Assembly: GCA_964480565.1 (NCBI GenBank)
Contig: CAYZSU010000036.1
Coordinates: forward strand, 1-22,688
Direction of reading: 5' to 3'
DNA from: CAYZSU01 sp964480565
GTDB lineage: Bacteria > UBA10199 > 2-02-FULL-44-16 > JAAZCA01
Length of the DNA: 22,688 bases
A model generated the notes under the pieces. That model saw nothing but the letters and a program-made list of their open reading frames with translations, had not been told where the DNA came from and did no database searches. The position numbers were made by a program, and so were the translations under genes. Of this stretch, positions 15,019-22,630 are shown piece after piece; the stretch's first letter is position 1, and the number at the start of each line of letters is the position of its first letter.

Positions 15019-16032
15019 ATGAAATCAAAAGAAAATAAGCCAATAAAAAAAACAGAGCCATCCGTCTTAAGCATTACAGATTCGAATATTGCATTAAAGA
15101 CGATTCGAGAAAACTGGAGAGGGCCTGTTAATCCTGAAATTGCAGCAGCATTTGCCAGGCTAGAGTTGGCAGTGGCGCAATCAATGAAGAAAAAATTACC
15201 CCAGGTGCATGTAATGACAGATATTATTGAAATCGAGCCATTGGAACTTATTCGTCGGAATTTAATTGCCAAGGATATGTTATTTCTAAGTCGTCAAATC
15301 ACCTATCATGTATCGTCGAGTTCCGATTTACCGACAATTTGGGGAAATGCCGATCGTATTACATTGGCCATATCGCAATTAGTTGAATATGTGGTCAAAC
15401 GTGCTGATCGCCAGAGTAAGATTGAAATTGAGCTGTCTTCATTTTCTTTGCGTGGGCAAATGGGTGTGCGCATTCGTATTGAATACGTGGATCGGGATTT
15501 AGAAAATGTAAGCAATTATGCATTTTTGGATGATTTGCTCTGTTCGCCTGAAAATAAATTAGGCTCATCATTATGCGAAAGTCGACAGGCTATTTCGCAT
15601 GAAAAAGGGAAAATGTGGGCGGAATTGAAAAAAACATGTGTATCAGAATATAATATTGTATTACCGGCAAGCGAGGATATGGCACGTATGCCAAAGAAGC
15701 AGGAAAAGACATTTAAGTATGATATTTCAATCATAAATTATGCGAATGTGAGAAAGCGTTTTGGCATTAAAAAAAGTTTGGCATTGGTATATGAAGTGGA
15801 GCATTATGTGAAATCGCTGATTCGCTATCCCATTGATATGGTGATGTCGATAGGCGATAAAGGTATTATATCCACGGTATATGAATCTCAAGGAAATAGT
15901 GCAAACTCTGTGGCCAGCCGAATTTCAGAGCGCCTTGGAAAAGAAGAATTTCAAATTAATAAAAAAACCGTAGAGCTATTATTTCAATATGATTTAACTG
16001 TATTGACACCTCAATCGGATTTAAATGTATAA
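15019..16032 (+). CDS. Protein with degenerate histidine-kinase ATPase domain
   Basis: 337 residues with no signal peptide or membrane segment. Residues ~62-215 resemble a HATPase_c fold: helix with ELIRRNLIAKD, LPTIWGNADRITLAISQLVE (104-123) at the place of the N box, the beta strand IEIELSSF and VRIRIEYVDRD (D158 or D160 at the G1-like site), SSLCESRQAISHEKGKMWAE at the place of the G2 helix, and YNIVLPAS as the closing strand. The N-box Asn that binds Mg in kinases is replaced (LVEYVV instead of LLxNA) and the GxG boxes are lost, and there is no phosphorylatable His domain. The last ~100 residues are a separate domain I cannot name. It may be a non-catalytic signalling or scaffold protein. 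AAGGA precedes the ATG. Confidence 0.72.
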   Translation: MKSKENKPIKKTEPSVLSITDSNIALKTIRENWRGPVNPEIAAAFARLELAVAQSMKKKLPQVHVMTDIIEIEPLELIRRNLIAKDMLFLSRQITYHVSSSSDLPTIWGNADRITLAISQLVEYVVKRADRQSKIEIELSSFSLRGQMGVRIRIEYVDRDLENVSNYAFLDDLLCSPENKLGSSLCESRQAISHEKGKMWAELKKTCVSEYNIVLPASEDMARMPKKQEKTFKYDISIINYANVRKRFGIKKSLALVYEVEHYVKSLIRYPIDMVMSIGDKGIISTVYESQGNSANSVASRISERLGKEEFQINKKTVELLFQYDLTVLTPQSDLNV

Positions 16033-16291
16033 ATGGAATTGTTCACAAATACCTAATTATCGCTGTTTTTCCACTGCGGGACTGTTGAACTATCACATGA
16101 TAATAAGATTGTATTCATTTATGTGTCAACACATGCGCATGGTACTTTGCTGGTTTGCTCTTGGAATCTATCCTGCAAGAAAAACAAATGCGGCAGGGAG
16201 TTTCTGATGATTTTTTGTCGGTGGGTGGAACGTCGCAAATCCTCTAAAAATAGATGTTTGAAGTAGTTTGTTAATATAAGGAGCATATGTT
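16033..16291. other. 259-base intergenic stretch without a supported gene
   Basis: It holds a 14-bp palindrome with a minus-strand promoter (reported separately) and, at the end, AAGGAG for the next gene. A short open frame at 16025-16207 has no ribosome site and no family resemblance. Confidence 0.4.
16100..16129 (-). promoter_or_regulatory. Orphan sigma70-like promoter facing back into the kinase-like gene
   Basis: Minus strand TTGACA (16129-16124), 18-base spacer, TATTAT (16105-16100): eleven of twelve consensus positions. The -35 box lies in the palindrome ATGTGT-CA-ACACAT (16121-16134). No minus-strand gene follows, so it would make an antisense or small RNA. Confidence 0.4.
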
Positions 16292-18025
16292 ATGATTTGG
16301 GATTTTTTTTGTAATGGCGATATATGTCCAGTTTGGCAATTGCCTGCAGTATTGCTTATTGCCATTGGGGTGTTGTATTTTGTGCCATTGCTTCGCTCAA
16401 CAATAGGGCTTGTTCGATTTTCAGGTGAGTGGGTGCACGTAGTTAATCGACCATTTGGTAAGTTGGAAGTTATTATCTCTCCAGTACGAAATACCTTTGG
16501 AAATATTTGTATGGCAGGTTTGTCCGCATGGTATTTGTCTAGTTTTGTAAGGGATACTAATTTTGATGATTATGCTTTAATCATTTCCGCAATAATACCG
16601 ATTTTTTTAATTGCATGTTCATTCATACATCGAAAAATAAGACGAAAAGACTATCTGTCGCTTATGACATTAAATAGTGCATTTCCAGATATGGATCCAC
16701 ATGTATTTTTTGATTATATTTTTTCGATTCGTGGTGTTTTATCAACTCACTTACCAAAAACTCCTAGCCGATTAGTACCCAAACAGGTCATTGATTATTC
16801 GCGATCAATGAAGAAAAATAAACTGCCTTTTTCTACAAAAATTAACGGGCTATGGAGTACCGCATGTATTGCAAATTTACTGCAATGTGCATGCGTTTAT
16901 TTTGATAAGAAAAGTGTTCGCAATATAGCGGCAAATTTATCTATCATTTGGTGTCATCGTATTATGCATTTAATTGCTGGGAAAATTACAATTGAATGCA
17001 TGTGTGATGAAAATGCATTCAAACAAAATATGCCAAAAATATTTGTATTCACTCATAAGAGCTTCTTTGATTTTATTTTAGCGCCGTTTATTGCCCTGCA
17101 TATTCAAAAAAAATCGCAGTATCAGGGTGCAGATGATATATCAGTGCCATTATTTTTACTTGCTGCAAATCACTTTAAACGCAATCCCATTTATAATTAT
17201 GTACTTGGTATTGGACGCATGGCAGAGCGTTTAGGGATGATATTTGTTGAGCGTGATGATAGTGCCAGTGCTACTCGAGCAAAACGAGTGATTGATGCAA
17301 GTGTAGAAAAGTTGATGGCAGGTAATGATATTAGCATCTTTCCACAAGGTACGCGTGCAAAGCCTTTTTTTGATCTGTCTGGTAATCGTTTGGATGCAGG
17401 GTATTATTCAACAGGAAGTAAGCGTCGCATGAAAACGGATGGTGGATATTTAAAAAAGGGTGCTGCTTATATTGCGGTGGAAGGTGTTTTAATGGCATCT
17501 ACAAAAGAGTGCCTGGATAATATAATGATTGTGCCTGTTGCGATGAATGGCACGGCAAATGCGTGTCCTAGAGGGACTTCCCAGGTTCATATGAATAGAA
17601 ATATATATGTGCGAGTTAATCAACCCATTGTAGTGACGCAAAAGGATCTGTATAATGCGATTGGCAAGTCATCGGATCCACAATTTGAAGAGAAAAAACG
17701 AAATTTTGTCATGGCAGTGCATAAGCGTATTGATGCATCGCTTCGTGATGCAAGTAAAATTAATGGTGAATTGGAGAGACGTTTGCTTGAACATGCTAGG
17801 CATATTTGCGATGCTTTTCAAATGGATGAGTTGGCACTTGCAATGAAGCAATGGCGTGGAGACGATACCTTAGTGCATGCAACGCTTGATGCTATTTTTG
17901 CATGTAAGCCTGAGAAGTGGCGAATCTATGTGGGTGAGTTAATTTATCAATTGCTTCACTTTGGATCTCGCGATGCTATTTTAGCAATTAGGCAGCGTAT
18001 TGTAGATCATATACCTAAAGTGTAG
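16292..18025 (+). CDS. Membrane-anchored PlsC-like acyltransferase, 577 residues
   Basis: The catalytic motif HX4D is H255-KSFF-D260 in VFTHKSFFDF, and the acceptor-binding motif FPxGTR is FPQGTR at 350-355 (Gln in place of the usual Glu). NPIYNYVLGIGRMAERLGMIFVERDD (298-323) is the third block of the family and VPVAMNG (near 412) the fourth. This is the glycerolphosphate/lysophospholipid acyltransferase fold, so it likely moves an acyl chain onto a lipid or glycerol phosphate at the inner face of the membrane. The N-terminus has a hydrophobic segment (LPAVLLIAIGVLYFVPLL, 17-34) and a second at about 92-112; the long regions before residue 180 and after 440 are not typical of 240-residue PlsC. 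AAGGAG stands eight bases before the ATG. A small membrane protein gene follows. Confidence 0.86.
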   Translation: MIWDFFCNGDICPVWQLPAVLLIAIGVLYFVPLLRSTIGLVRFSGEWVHVVNRPFGKLEVIISPVRNTFGNICMAGLSAWYLSSFVRDTNFDDYALIISAIIPIFLIACSFIHRKIRRKDYLSLMTLNSAFPDMDPHVFFDYIFSIRGVLSTHLPKTPSRLVPKQVIDYSRSMKKNKLPFSTKINGLWSTACIANLLQCACVYFDKKSVRNIAANLSIIWCHRIMHLIAGKITIECMCDENAFKQNMPKIFVFTHKSFFDFILAPFIALHIQKKSQYQGADDISVPLFLLAANHFKRNPIYNYVLGIGRMAERLGMIFVERDDSASATRAKRVIDASVEKLMAGNDISIFPQGTRAKPFFDLSGNRLDAGYYSTGSKRRMKTDGGYLKKGAAYIAVEGVLMASTKECLDNIMIVPVAMNGTANACPRGTSQVHMNRNIYVRVNQPIVVTQKDLYNAIGKSSDPQFEEKKRNFVMAVHKRIDASLRDASKINGELERRLLEHARHICDAFQMDELALAMKQWRGDDTLVHATLDAIFACKPEKWRIYVGELIYQLLHFGSRDAILAIRQRIVDHIPKV

Positions 18026-18043
18026 ATAAACAAGGGCGTGCAG

Positions 18044-18613
18044 ATGATGAAATTGTTTTACCAGTTGCGTTATTGGTCGATATATATTCTGATGCTGTGT
18101 ATATTGCCTGCACTTTTTTGGCCCATGTGGGAATCTGGAATTGCCAGTCTAATATGTATTTTTATCAATAAGCCAATATTGGGTGATACGGTGGGTCAGA
18201 TAGCTGCACATCTATTCGCTTTTTTAACACTCAGTCCTATTGTTATTGTTTCACTATATGGGGTCATGTTCTTTTTCATCGGGGTGATTTTATATGTTCC
18301 TTTGGTGATGGTTTGTCAGAAAAGATATATAATTCATAAAACACAATTATTGCTTAGTGATCAATATTCTATTTCATCCAAATGGATTGAGTGTTTATGG
18401 GTATTTTTTATGACTATATGGGTATTTTTGAAACTCGGTTATACAATTACTTTTCTAGAAATTAAGACTGTTGTATTTGCACAGGGACTGTTTGCTTCTC
18501 TGTGTATAGAAACTGCATTCTGGATTCATATCATATCTTTAGGCAGTTTTTTCAGTATTGGCATCTTATGGCATCGGTTTTTATTCAATCGCATCTTTAA
18601 AGCATCTGCTTAA
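18044..18613 (+). CDS. Small polytopic membrane protein, unknown function
   Basis: 189 residues from the ATG at 18044, which has AAGGG seven bases upstream; a GTG at 18038 is too close to that site. There are about four to five hydrophobic segments: WSIYILMLCILPALFWPM, LFAFLTLSPIVIVSLYGVMF continuing into FFIGVILYVPLVMV, WIECLWVFFMTIWVFLKLGY, and the C-terminal FWIHIISLGSFFSIGILWHR. The N-terminus and the loop near 100 (QKRYIIHK) are positively charged, so both likely face the cytosol. It begins 18 bases after the acyltransferase stop and is probably co-transcribed with it. I do not recognise the family. Confidence 0.78.
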   Translation: MMKLFYQLRYWSIYILMLCILPALFWPMWESGIASLICIFINKPILGDTVGQIAAHLFAFLTLSPIVIVSLYGVMFFFIGVILYVPLVMVCQKRYIIHKTQLLLSDQYSISSKWIECLWVFFMTIWVFLKLGYTITFLEIKTVVFAQGLFASLCIETAFWIHIISLGSFFSIGILWHRFLFNRIFKASA

Positions 18614-18653
18614 AGCTCTAAAAAAAATGCCCATCTGAGTGATTTTTCTGATT

Positions 18654-19598
18654 TTACATTATATACGTAACATAAATAAATGCGCTATAGCTAAATAAGA
18701 GCATGCAACCAATAATACGGCCAAAGCATTGTTTGATCATCGTGAGCGGTAATAATAATATCCCAAATGCGAGCATGATGGGGTATTGCACGGAGATCAA
18801 TTCTTGAGTGATTTCTATGGGGGCAATGACTGCGGCTATGCCAATGGCAAGTAGGATATTCATGATATTGCTGCCAATGACATTGGCAATGCATAAGTCA
18901 TCGTGTCCACGAATAGCAGCTACCAATGATGTGATCAGTTCTGGGAGTGATGTGCCGAGTGCGACCATGGAAATGCCAATAAAATATTCGCTGATATTAT
19001 AGGCTCTAGCAATGGTTGTGGCTGCATAGAGAAAAAAATATGCACTGGCACTAATCAGTATTATTCCCAGGATGCTTAAAAAAATAGGTTTTTGTAATGA
19101 ATTGTTTTTTTCTGAAATGTGATGATCGTTAGGTGGTTGTGATCGATGTTCTTTTTTTGCCCAGCGAATGCTAAGGATTGTAAATATAATCATCAAAGTG
19201 AGTAGAATTGAGCCATCCAGATAATTGAGTTGGTTATCTATGCTGAGTCCATAAAATACAAAAAGTATGATAATACTAATTGGAATATCACGACGAATAA
19301 GTTGTCGATCTATTTGGACAGGTCGGATTAATGCGGATAATCCAAGTACAAGTCCGATATTGGCAATATTGCTGCCAATAATATTGCCGAGTGCAATGCC
19401 ACTGGTATTTTTAATTGCGGCAATGCTGGTGACTATCATTTCTGGTGCGCTGGTGCCAAATGCTACGACAGTTACCCCAATAATTAATGGGCTGATGCGT
19501 AAGTATTTGGCTGTTTGCGAGGATCCTTTGACTAACATCTCTGCGCCTATATATAATCCTATGCCGCTGAGTAATGCATATATCCATAATAAAAACAT
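18654..19598 (-). CDS. CaCA-family Na+/Ca2+ (cation/H+) antiporter, YrbG-like
   Basis: 314 residues, almost entirely hydrophobic, in two inverted halves as in all CaCA exchangers. The first alpha repeat has FGTSAPE (47-53) and GNIIGSNIANIGLVLG (71-86); the second has LGTSLPE (214-220) and ANVIGSNIMNILLAIG (238-253). These segments hold the Glu, Ser and Asn ligands for the transported cations. About ten membrane helices are expected, with a hydrophilic loop of charged and His residues near 147-168. It exchanges Ca2+ for Na+ or H+ across the inner membrane. The ATG at 19598 has GGAG seven bases upstream and a TTGCCT-17-TATGAT promoter about 80 bases upstream. It is convergent with the membrane gene at 18044. 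Confidence 0.95.
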   Translation of the reverse strand: MFLLWIYALLSGIGLYIGAEMLVKGSSQTAKYLRISPLIIGVTVVAFGTSAPEMIVTSIAAIKNTSGIALGNIIGSNIANIGLVLGLSALIRPVQIDRQLIRRDIPISIIILFVFYGLSIDNQLNYLDGSILLTLMIIFTILSIRWAKKEHRSQPPNDHHISEKNNSLQKPIFLSILGIILISASAYFFLYAATTIARAYNISEYFIGISMVALGTSLPELITSLVAAIRGHDDLCIANVIGSNIMNILLAIGIAAVIAPIEITQELISVQYPIMLAFGILLLPLTMIKQCFGRIIGCMLLFSYSAFIYVTYIM

Positions 19599-19679
19599 AT
19601 TGTCTCCATTGATTGTATGGAAAAAATTAAATAGTTATCAGCCCATATCTCTTTATATTTTAATAGTAAATATGAAAAA

Positions 19680-19708
19680 ATCATATGTGTTATGGTGATT
19701 TTAGGCAA
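19680..19708 (-). promoter_or_regulatory. Promoter of the antiporter gene
   Basis: Minus strand TTGCCT (19708-19703), 17-base spacer, TATGAT (19685-19680). The predicted leader of about 75 bases contains the ribosome site. Confidence 0.42.
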
Positions 19709-19750
19709 AGTAATGCACCGTATGAGGTTCATATATATCAATAATTACAT

Positions 19751-22063
19751 TTAAAATCGTGACTCATAGCCAATTGCTATATTTACTTCTGGTATGTCTA
19801 AACTGTGGGTAGTCATTCCAAGAAAAAATTCGCTGTGGATATGCGGAAAAATACCTTTTATGCCCGCATAGGTATGATTATTCCAATGTGCATTAGTTGT
19901 ATCCATTTTATCAAACGAGGTGTAAATCTTGTGTCCCAATGCAATTAATTTATGATTGTTTAAGCCAAAAGACAATTCTGGATTGATATGTAGCTGATTT
20001 GGTAATGATATGCCATGGATATCCATGCCAATATTGATACGAGTTTGCAGGTGATTAAAAAAAGAATGCGTATAGCTTCCCCCCGCATGCATTGCTATAT
20101 CTGAAAATAAATTGAGTATATCAATGCCCATATAGAGTTGAAATCCATTGTGCATGCCAGCTGCTAGGCGATAAGGGGTGCTATTTTTTTGCTGGGGATG
20201 ATCATCTGGATAAAATATACTTTCGCCAAAATTAAACCCATAGTATGGAAATTCAGTTTCAAAGAAAATTGGATCAATATGCACGTATGGTTTTGAATTT
20301 ATATCAATTTCAAGGTTTACTGTTATAGCATTTTCTCGGGCAGCAGTCACAGGTATATTAAATGCATTGGCAAAGACTGTCGCCATATTCGGATTGTCAT
20401 TTGTTTTTATTCCACCACGGCAGGAAGTTAATATAATCTGATATTTATTGTGATCATTGTCCGTGGCAGGTCCAAAAAAATTATGAAATAGCTGTTTTAA
20501 TAGCTTGGCTGTGTAAGAGGTATTGTCGATATCATGCTTGTCTTCACCTAAGGTGATGCGAGTGTCATCGCCATGAGCGTCAATAATTAATATATCTGGA
20601 ATACCATACTTATTACGAATGTGCCATGGTAATGTATGAAATTCCTGATCATTGGATGCTTCCGTATAAATAATACGCAAGTTTTTATTATATGCTAAGA
20701 TACTATTTGAAAATGCATCATTATAATCGTGATCGGCTATAATACCAAGGATTAGCGGCTTATCATTGTCCATTGTTGGATCGCTGGCCAGCTGAACCAT
20801 ATGACGTAATAAATCATGGGAGTACCGGCTGAAGTGAATTATATTAAATGTTTTCCATAATAAAATGGCATTCTCTGCACCGATGCTATTTTGCGCATGA
20901 CTAATATCTTTTTCAGTCATGGTATAATGCGTATGAGCAATAATATCGCGATATTGAATCAATGCGTCAGTTGGTATTTTTTTATTTTTTTCGAGTTGTT
21001 GAATAAGGGTCTGTTTATCCGTGATTTTACTTAATTTAATGAGCTTATGGGTAATATCATTTGTATCTTTGGATAGCAGTGTGTTTGGAATAGTCGTATT
21101 TTTTTTTCGTATTGGAGAAAATTCACAAAATTTAAATGCAAAAAAATGCTTATCGCCGACAGTGTTTGCAATATCTATTAATGCGGATAGCGCCTGCATT
21201 AGTTGATCGCTGTTTTTAAATATCATTTCATTGGCTATTTTTAATATATTTAACAGCTGTGTGGGTTGATTGAGACGATATTGAATCATAGTGATTAGCT
21301 TCAATAATTGTTTTTCTGAAAGAAAATCATATTTTTTAAAAAGAGAAGAAAATGTCTGTATACTATCAGGATAGGTATTGATAAATTTTAAGATGCTATG
21401 AATATTGAAGTATATGTGTTGTGATGTTGATTGTGCCACAGCTATTGTAATAAGATTTTTTGATTCAACACTACAGTCATTCTTTTTACAAAAAATTAAT
21501 GTATTTGAAATACGACTGATCGTATTTGCAGAAATATGTTTTTGTTTGCTAAGTATAAGGGATAAAATTTCTTCAATTATAGGTACTTCAAAGCTTTCGT
21601 TCTCATGGCTGCATGTGGATAAATGCTGACCATAAAGGATTGTACTGTGTGCAGGGGCATTTGGCGGGGAATAAATATAGGCAATGTCCGGTATAAAGTC
21701 TGAATTGAAATCCCCGACTTTAATGTCTGATAGATTTTTCTCTGGAATATCTTTTTGTTTAAATTCTCGAATATTCGTATAACAGGAAAACTTGGATGTG
21801 ATCGCAATGTTTTTTTTCAATCCGCGATATAGATCATAATTGGGCACATAGAGCCTCGACGTGTTGACTCTCGATAAGCCAATAGTAGGGTTTGAATAAA
21901 AATCTATGCCAATATGTGATGGTAATGTCGCATCGTGACTATTGTTGATGGATATGCCATTTTTAGTAATATGCTGATTATGTGCAATATGGTATATTGC
22001 ATATAGGTCTGAATCACTTTCTTTGGATGGATCAAAAGGGCGAATAGTAAATACATCAGGCAT
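19751..22063 (-). CDS. Clan CD (caspase-like) protease homologue with FG-GAP segment and C-terminal beta-barrel-like tail
   Basis: 770 residues. An FG-GAP/VCBS-type segment stands at 115-131 (VGDFNSDFIPDIAYIY, with D118, N120, D122 and D126 in the calcium-loop pattern). Residues ~160-430 are helical. At 490-551 there is a clan CD signature: DILIIDAHGDD with H497-G498 after a hydrophobic strand, then IILTSCRGG with C548 after the next strand, the His/Cys dyad of caspases, gingipains and RTX-toxin proteases. From ~627 the sequence alternates as amphipathic strands (AAGMHNGFQLYMGIDIL, GGSYTHSFFN, RINIGMDIHGI, HSEFFLGMTTH) and ends in VNIAIGYESRF, with a terminal Phe as in outer-membrane barrels. 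No signal peptide is present and a stop lies five codons before the ATG; AAGGA precedes it by nine bases. It may be an unusual autotransporter-like protease that has lost its leader, or a cytosolic form. No named family recognised. Confidence 0.8.
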   Translation of the reverse strand: MPDVFTIRPFDPSKESDSDLYAIYHIAHNQHITKNGISINNSHDATLPSHIGIDFYSNPTIGLSRVNTSRLYVPNYDLYRGLKKNIAITSKFSCYTNIREFKQKDIPEKNLSDIKVGDFNSDFIPDIAYIYSPPNAPAHSTILYGQHLSTCSHENESFEVPIIEEILSLILSKQKHISANTISRISNTLIFCKKNDCSVESKNLITIAVAQSTSQHIYFNIHSILKFINTYPDSIQTFSSLFKKYDFLSEKQLLKLITMIQYRLNQPTQLLNILKIANEMIFKNSDQLMQALSALIDIANTVGDKHFFAFKFCEFSPIRKKNTTIPNTLLSKDTNDITHKLIKLSKITDKQTLIQQLEKNKKIPTDALIQYRDIIAHTHYTMTEKDISHAQNSIGAENAILLWKTFNIIHFSRYSHDLLRHMVQLASDPTMDNDKPLILGIIADHDYNDAFSNSILAYNKNLRIIYTEASNDQEFHTLPWHIRNKYGIPDILIIDAHGDDTRITLGEDKHDIDNTSYTAKLLKQLFHNFFGPATDNDHNKYQIILTSCRGGIKTNDNPNMATVFANAFNIPVTAARENAITVNLEIDINSKPYVHIDPIFFETEFPYYGFNFGESIFYPDDHPQQKNSTPYRLAAGMHNGFQLYMGIDILNLFSDIAMHAGGSYTHSFFNHLQTRINIGMDIHGISLPNQLHINPELSFGLNNHKLIALGHKIYTSFDKMDTTNAHWNNHTYAGIKGIFPHIHSEFFLGMTTHSLDIPEVNIAIGYESRF

Positions 22064-22205
22064 GGTTGTATATCCTTAATGGGTGTTGTTGAATGGGGTT
22101 GCCCTTAGGAACGTCCATCTTCTGTGTTTCTTAGCTAGTTTCCAACTCAAAATATCTAAGGGTATGAAAATAAAGAGTAATATATGAAAAATAGGGTAAA
22201 AAAAA
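22064..22205. other. Intergenic stretch between the caspase-like gene and the insertion sequence
   Basis: It contains the ribosome site of the caspase-like gene and no supported gene. I could not place a convincing promoter; the outer edge of the insertion sequence is probably near its right end. Confidence 0.3.
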
Positions 22206-22274
22206 GGAGGGTTTTCCACTAATTTGTGATATAGAAATTTATCCCAAACCCCATAATCACAATGGAGACCCTCC
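22206..22274 (+). repeat. Inverted repeat flanking the transposase start region
   Basis: GGAGGGT (22206-22212) can pair with ACCCTCC (22268-22274), which lies just before the transposase ATG. In a read-through transcript this hairpin would lock the start region, a common device in insertion sequences to limit transposase synthesis. The pairing is only seven bases, so this is tentative. Confidence 0.35.
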
Positions 22275-22354
22275 CAATGAGAAATAAACTACACAATCAA
22301 TTATGTTTTGTCGAGCCCAGTATAGATCATCCGCATGCTCATGAATTGCAAGCC

Positions 22355-22360
22355 ATAGAT
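22355..22360. repeat. Target-site duplication ATAGAT, left copy
   Basis: ATAGAT directly before the left inverted end; the matching copy is at 22625-22630. If the ends are taken as TCCTG the duplication would be TAGA (4 bp). Confidence 0.7.
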
Positions 22361-22624
22361 CCTGCATTCCCGTGAAAAACATAACGAGGCAGGTGATTTG
22401 ATTTCCAATGTCGCATAGATGTCGTACTGTTTCTTTAATGCCAGAGCGCTTATCCGCCTGATGGATGATAGCAGAAATACTCTTTCCTTTGTTGCTGCGC
22501 ATTGTTATGTATGCCTCAATACATGACGATGCGAAAGATGACAAAATAAACATTAAACTCATAAAAATAGGGATATGTAGGTTGTTTGGCTGATTTCTCG
22601 TTATGTATTTTTCAGGAATGCAGG
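22361..22624. mobile_element. 264-bp non-autonomous element with 28-bp inverted ends
   Basis: The left end starts CCTGCATTCCCGTGAAAAAC (22361-22388 in full) and the right end, read in reverse complement from 22624 to 22597, starts CCTGCATTCCTGAAAAATAC. Both finish in CATAACGAG and differ only by two 2-base indels. ATAGAT flanks both sides. The inside has no transposase gene. A minus-strand open frame that begins at 22562 runs out of the element into the antisense of the transposase and is most likely chance. Its size, ends and duplication make it a MITE or similar element mobilised by a transposase encoded elsewhere. Confidence 0.82.
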
Positions 22625-22630
22625 ATAGAT
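22625..22630. repeat. Target-site duplication ATAGAT, right copy
   Basis: ATAGAT directly after the right inverted end; removing the element and one copy restores the transposase frame (GCC ATA GAT GCC). Confidence 0.7.

Noticed and set aside
15019..16032. Active two-component sensor kinase
   Set aside because: No transmembrane segment, no H-box, and the N, G1 and G2 boxes lack key residues, so only a degenerate ATPase domain is supported.
16025..16207. 60-residue plus-strand frame after the kinase-like gene
   Set aside because: No ribosome site, odd composition and overlap with the preceding stop; treated as intergenic.
18614..18653. Two-way terminator between the membrane protein and antiporter genes
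   Set aside because: Only A/T arms (AAAAAT/ATTTTT) pair; no G-C stem is visible.
279..22128. Shared 12-mer CACAGAAGATGG at 279-290 and, inverted, at 22117-22128, as ends of a large island
   Set aside because: A 12-base match between two places is expected by chance in a window of this size; the similarity fades quickly outside it.
22257..22562. 101-residue minus-strand protein with a hydrophobic N-terminus
   Set aside because: It spans the junction of the 264-bp element and the antisense strand of the transposase, so it cannot be an old gene; no ribosome site or family match seen.
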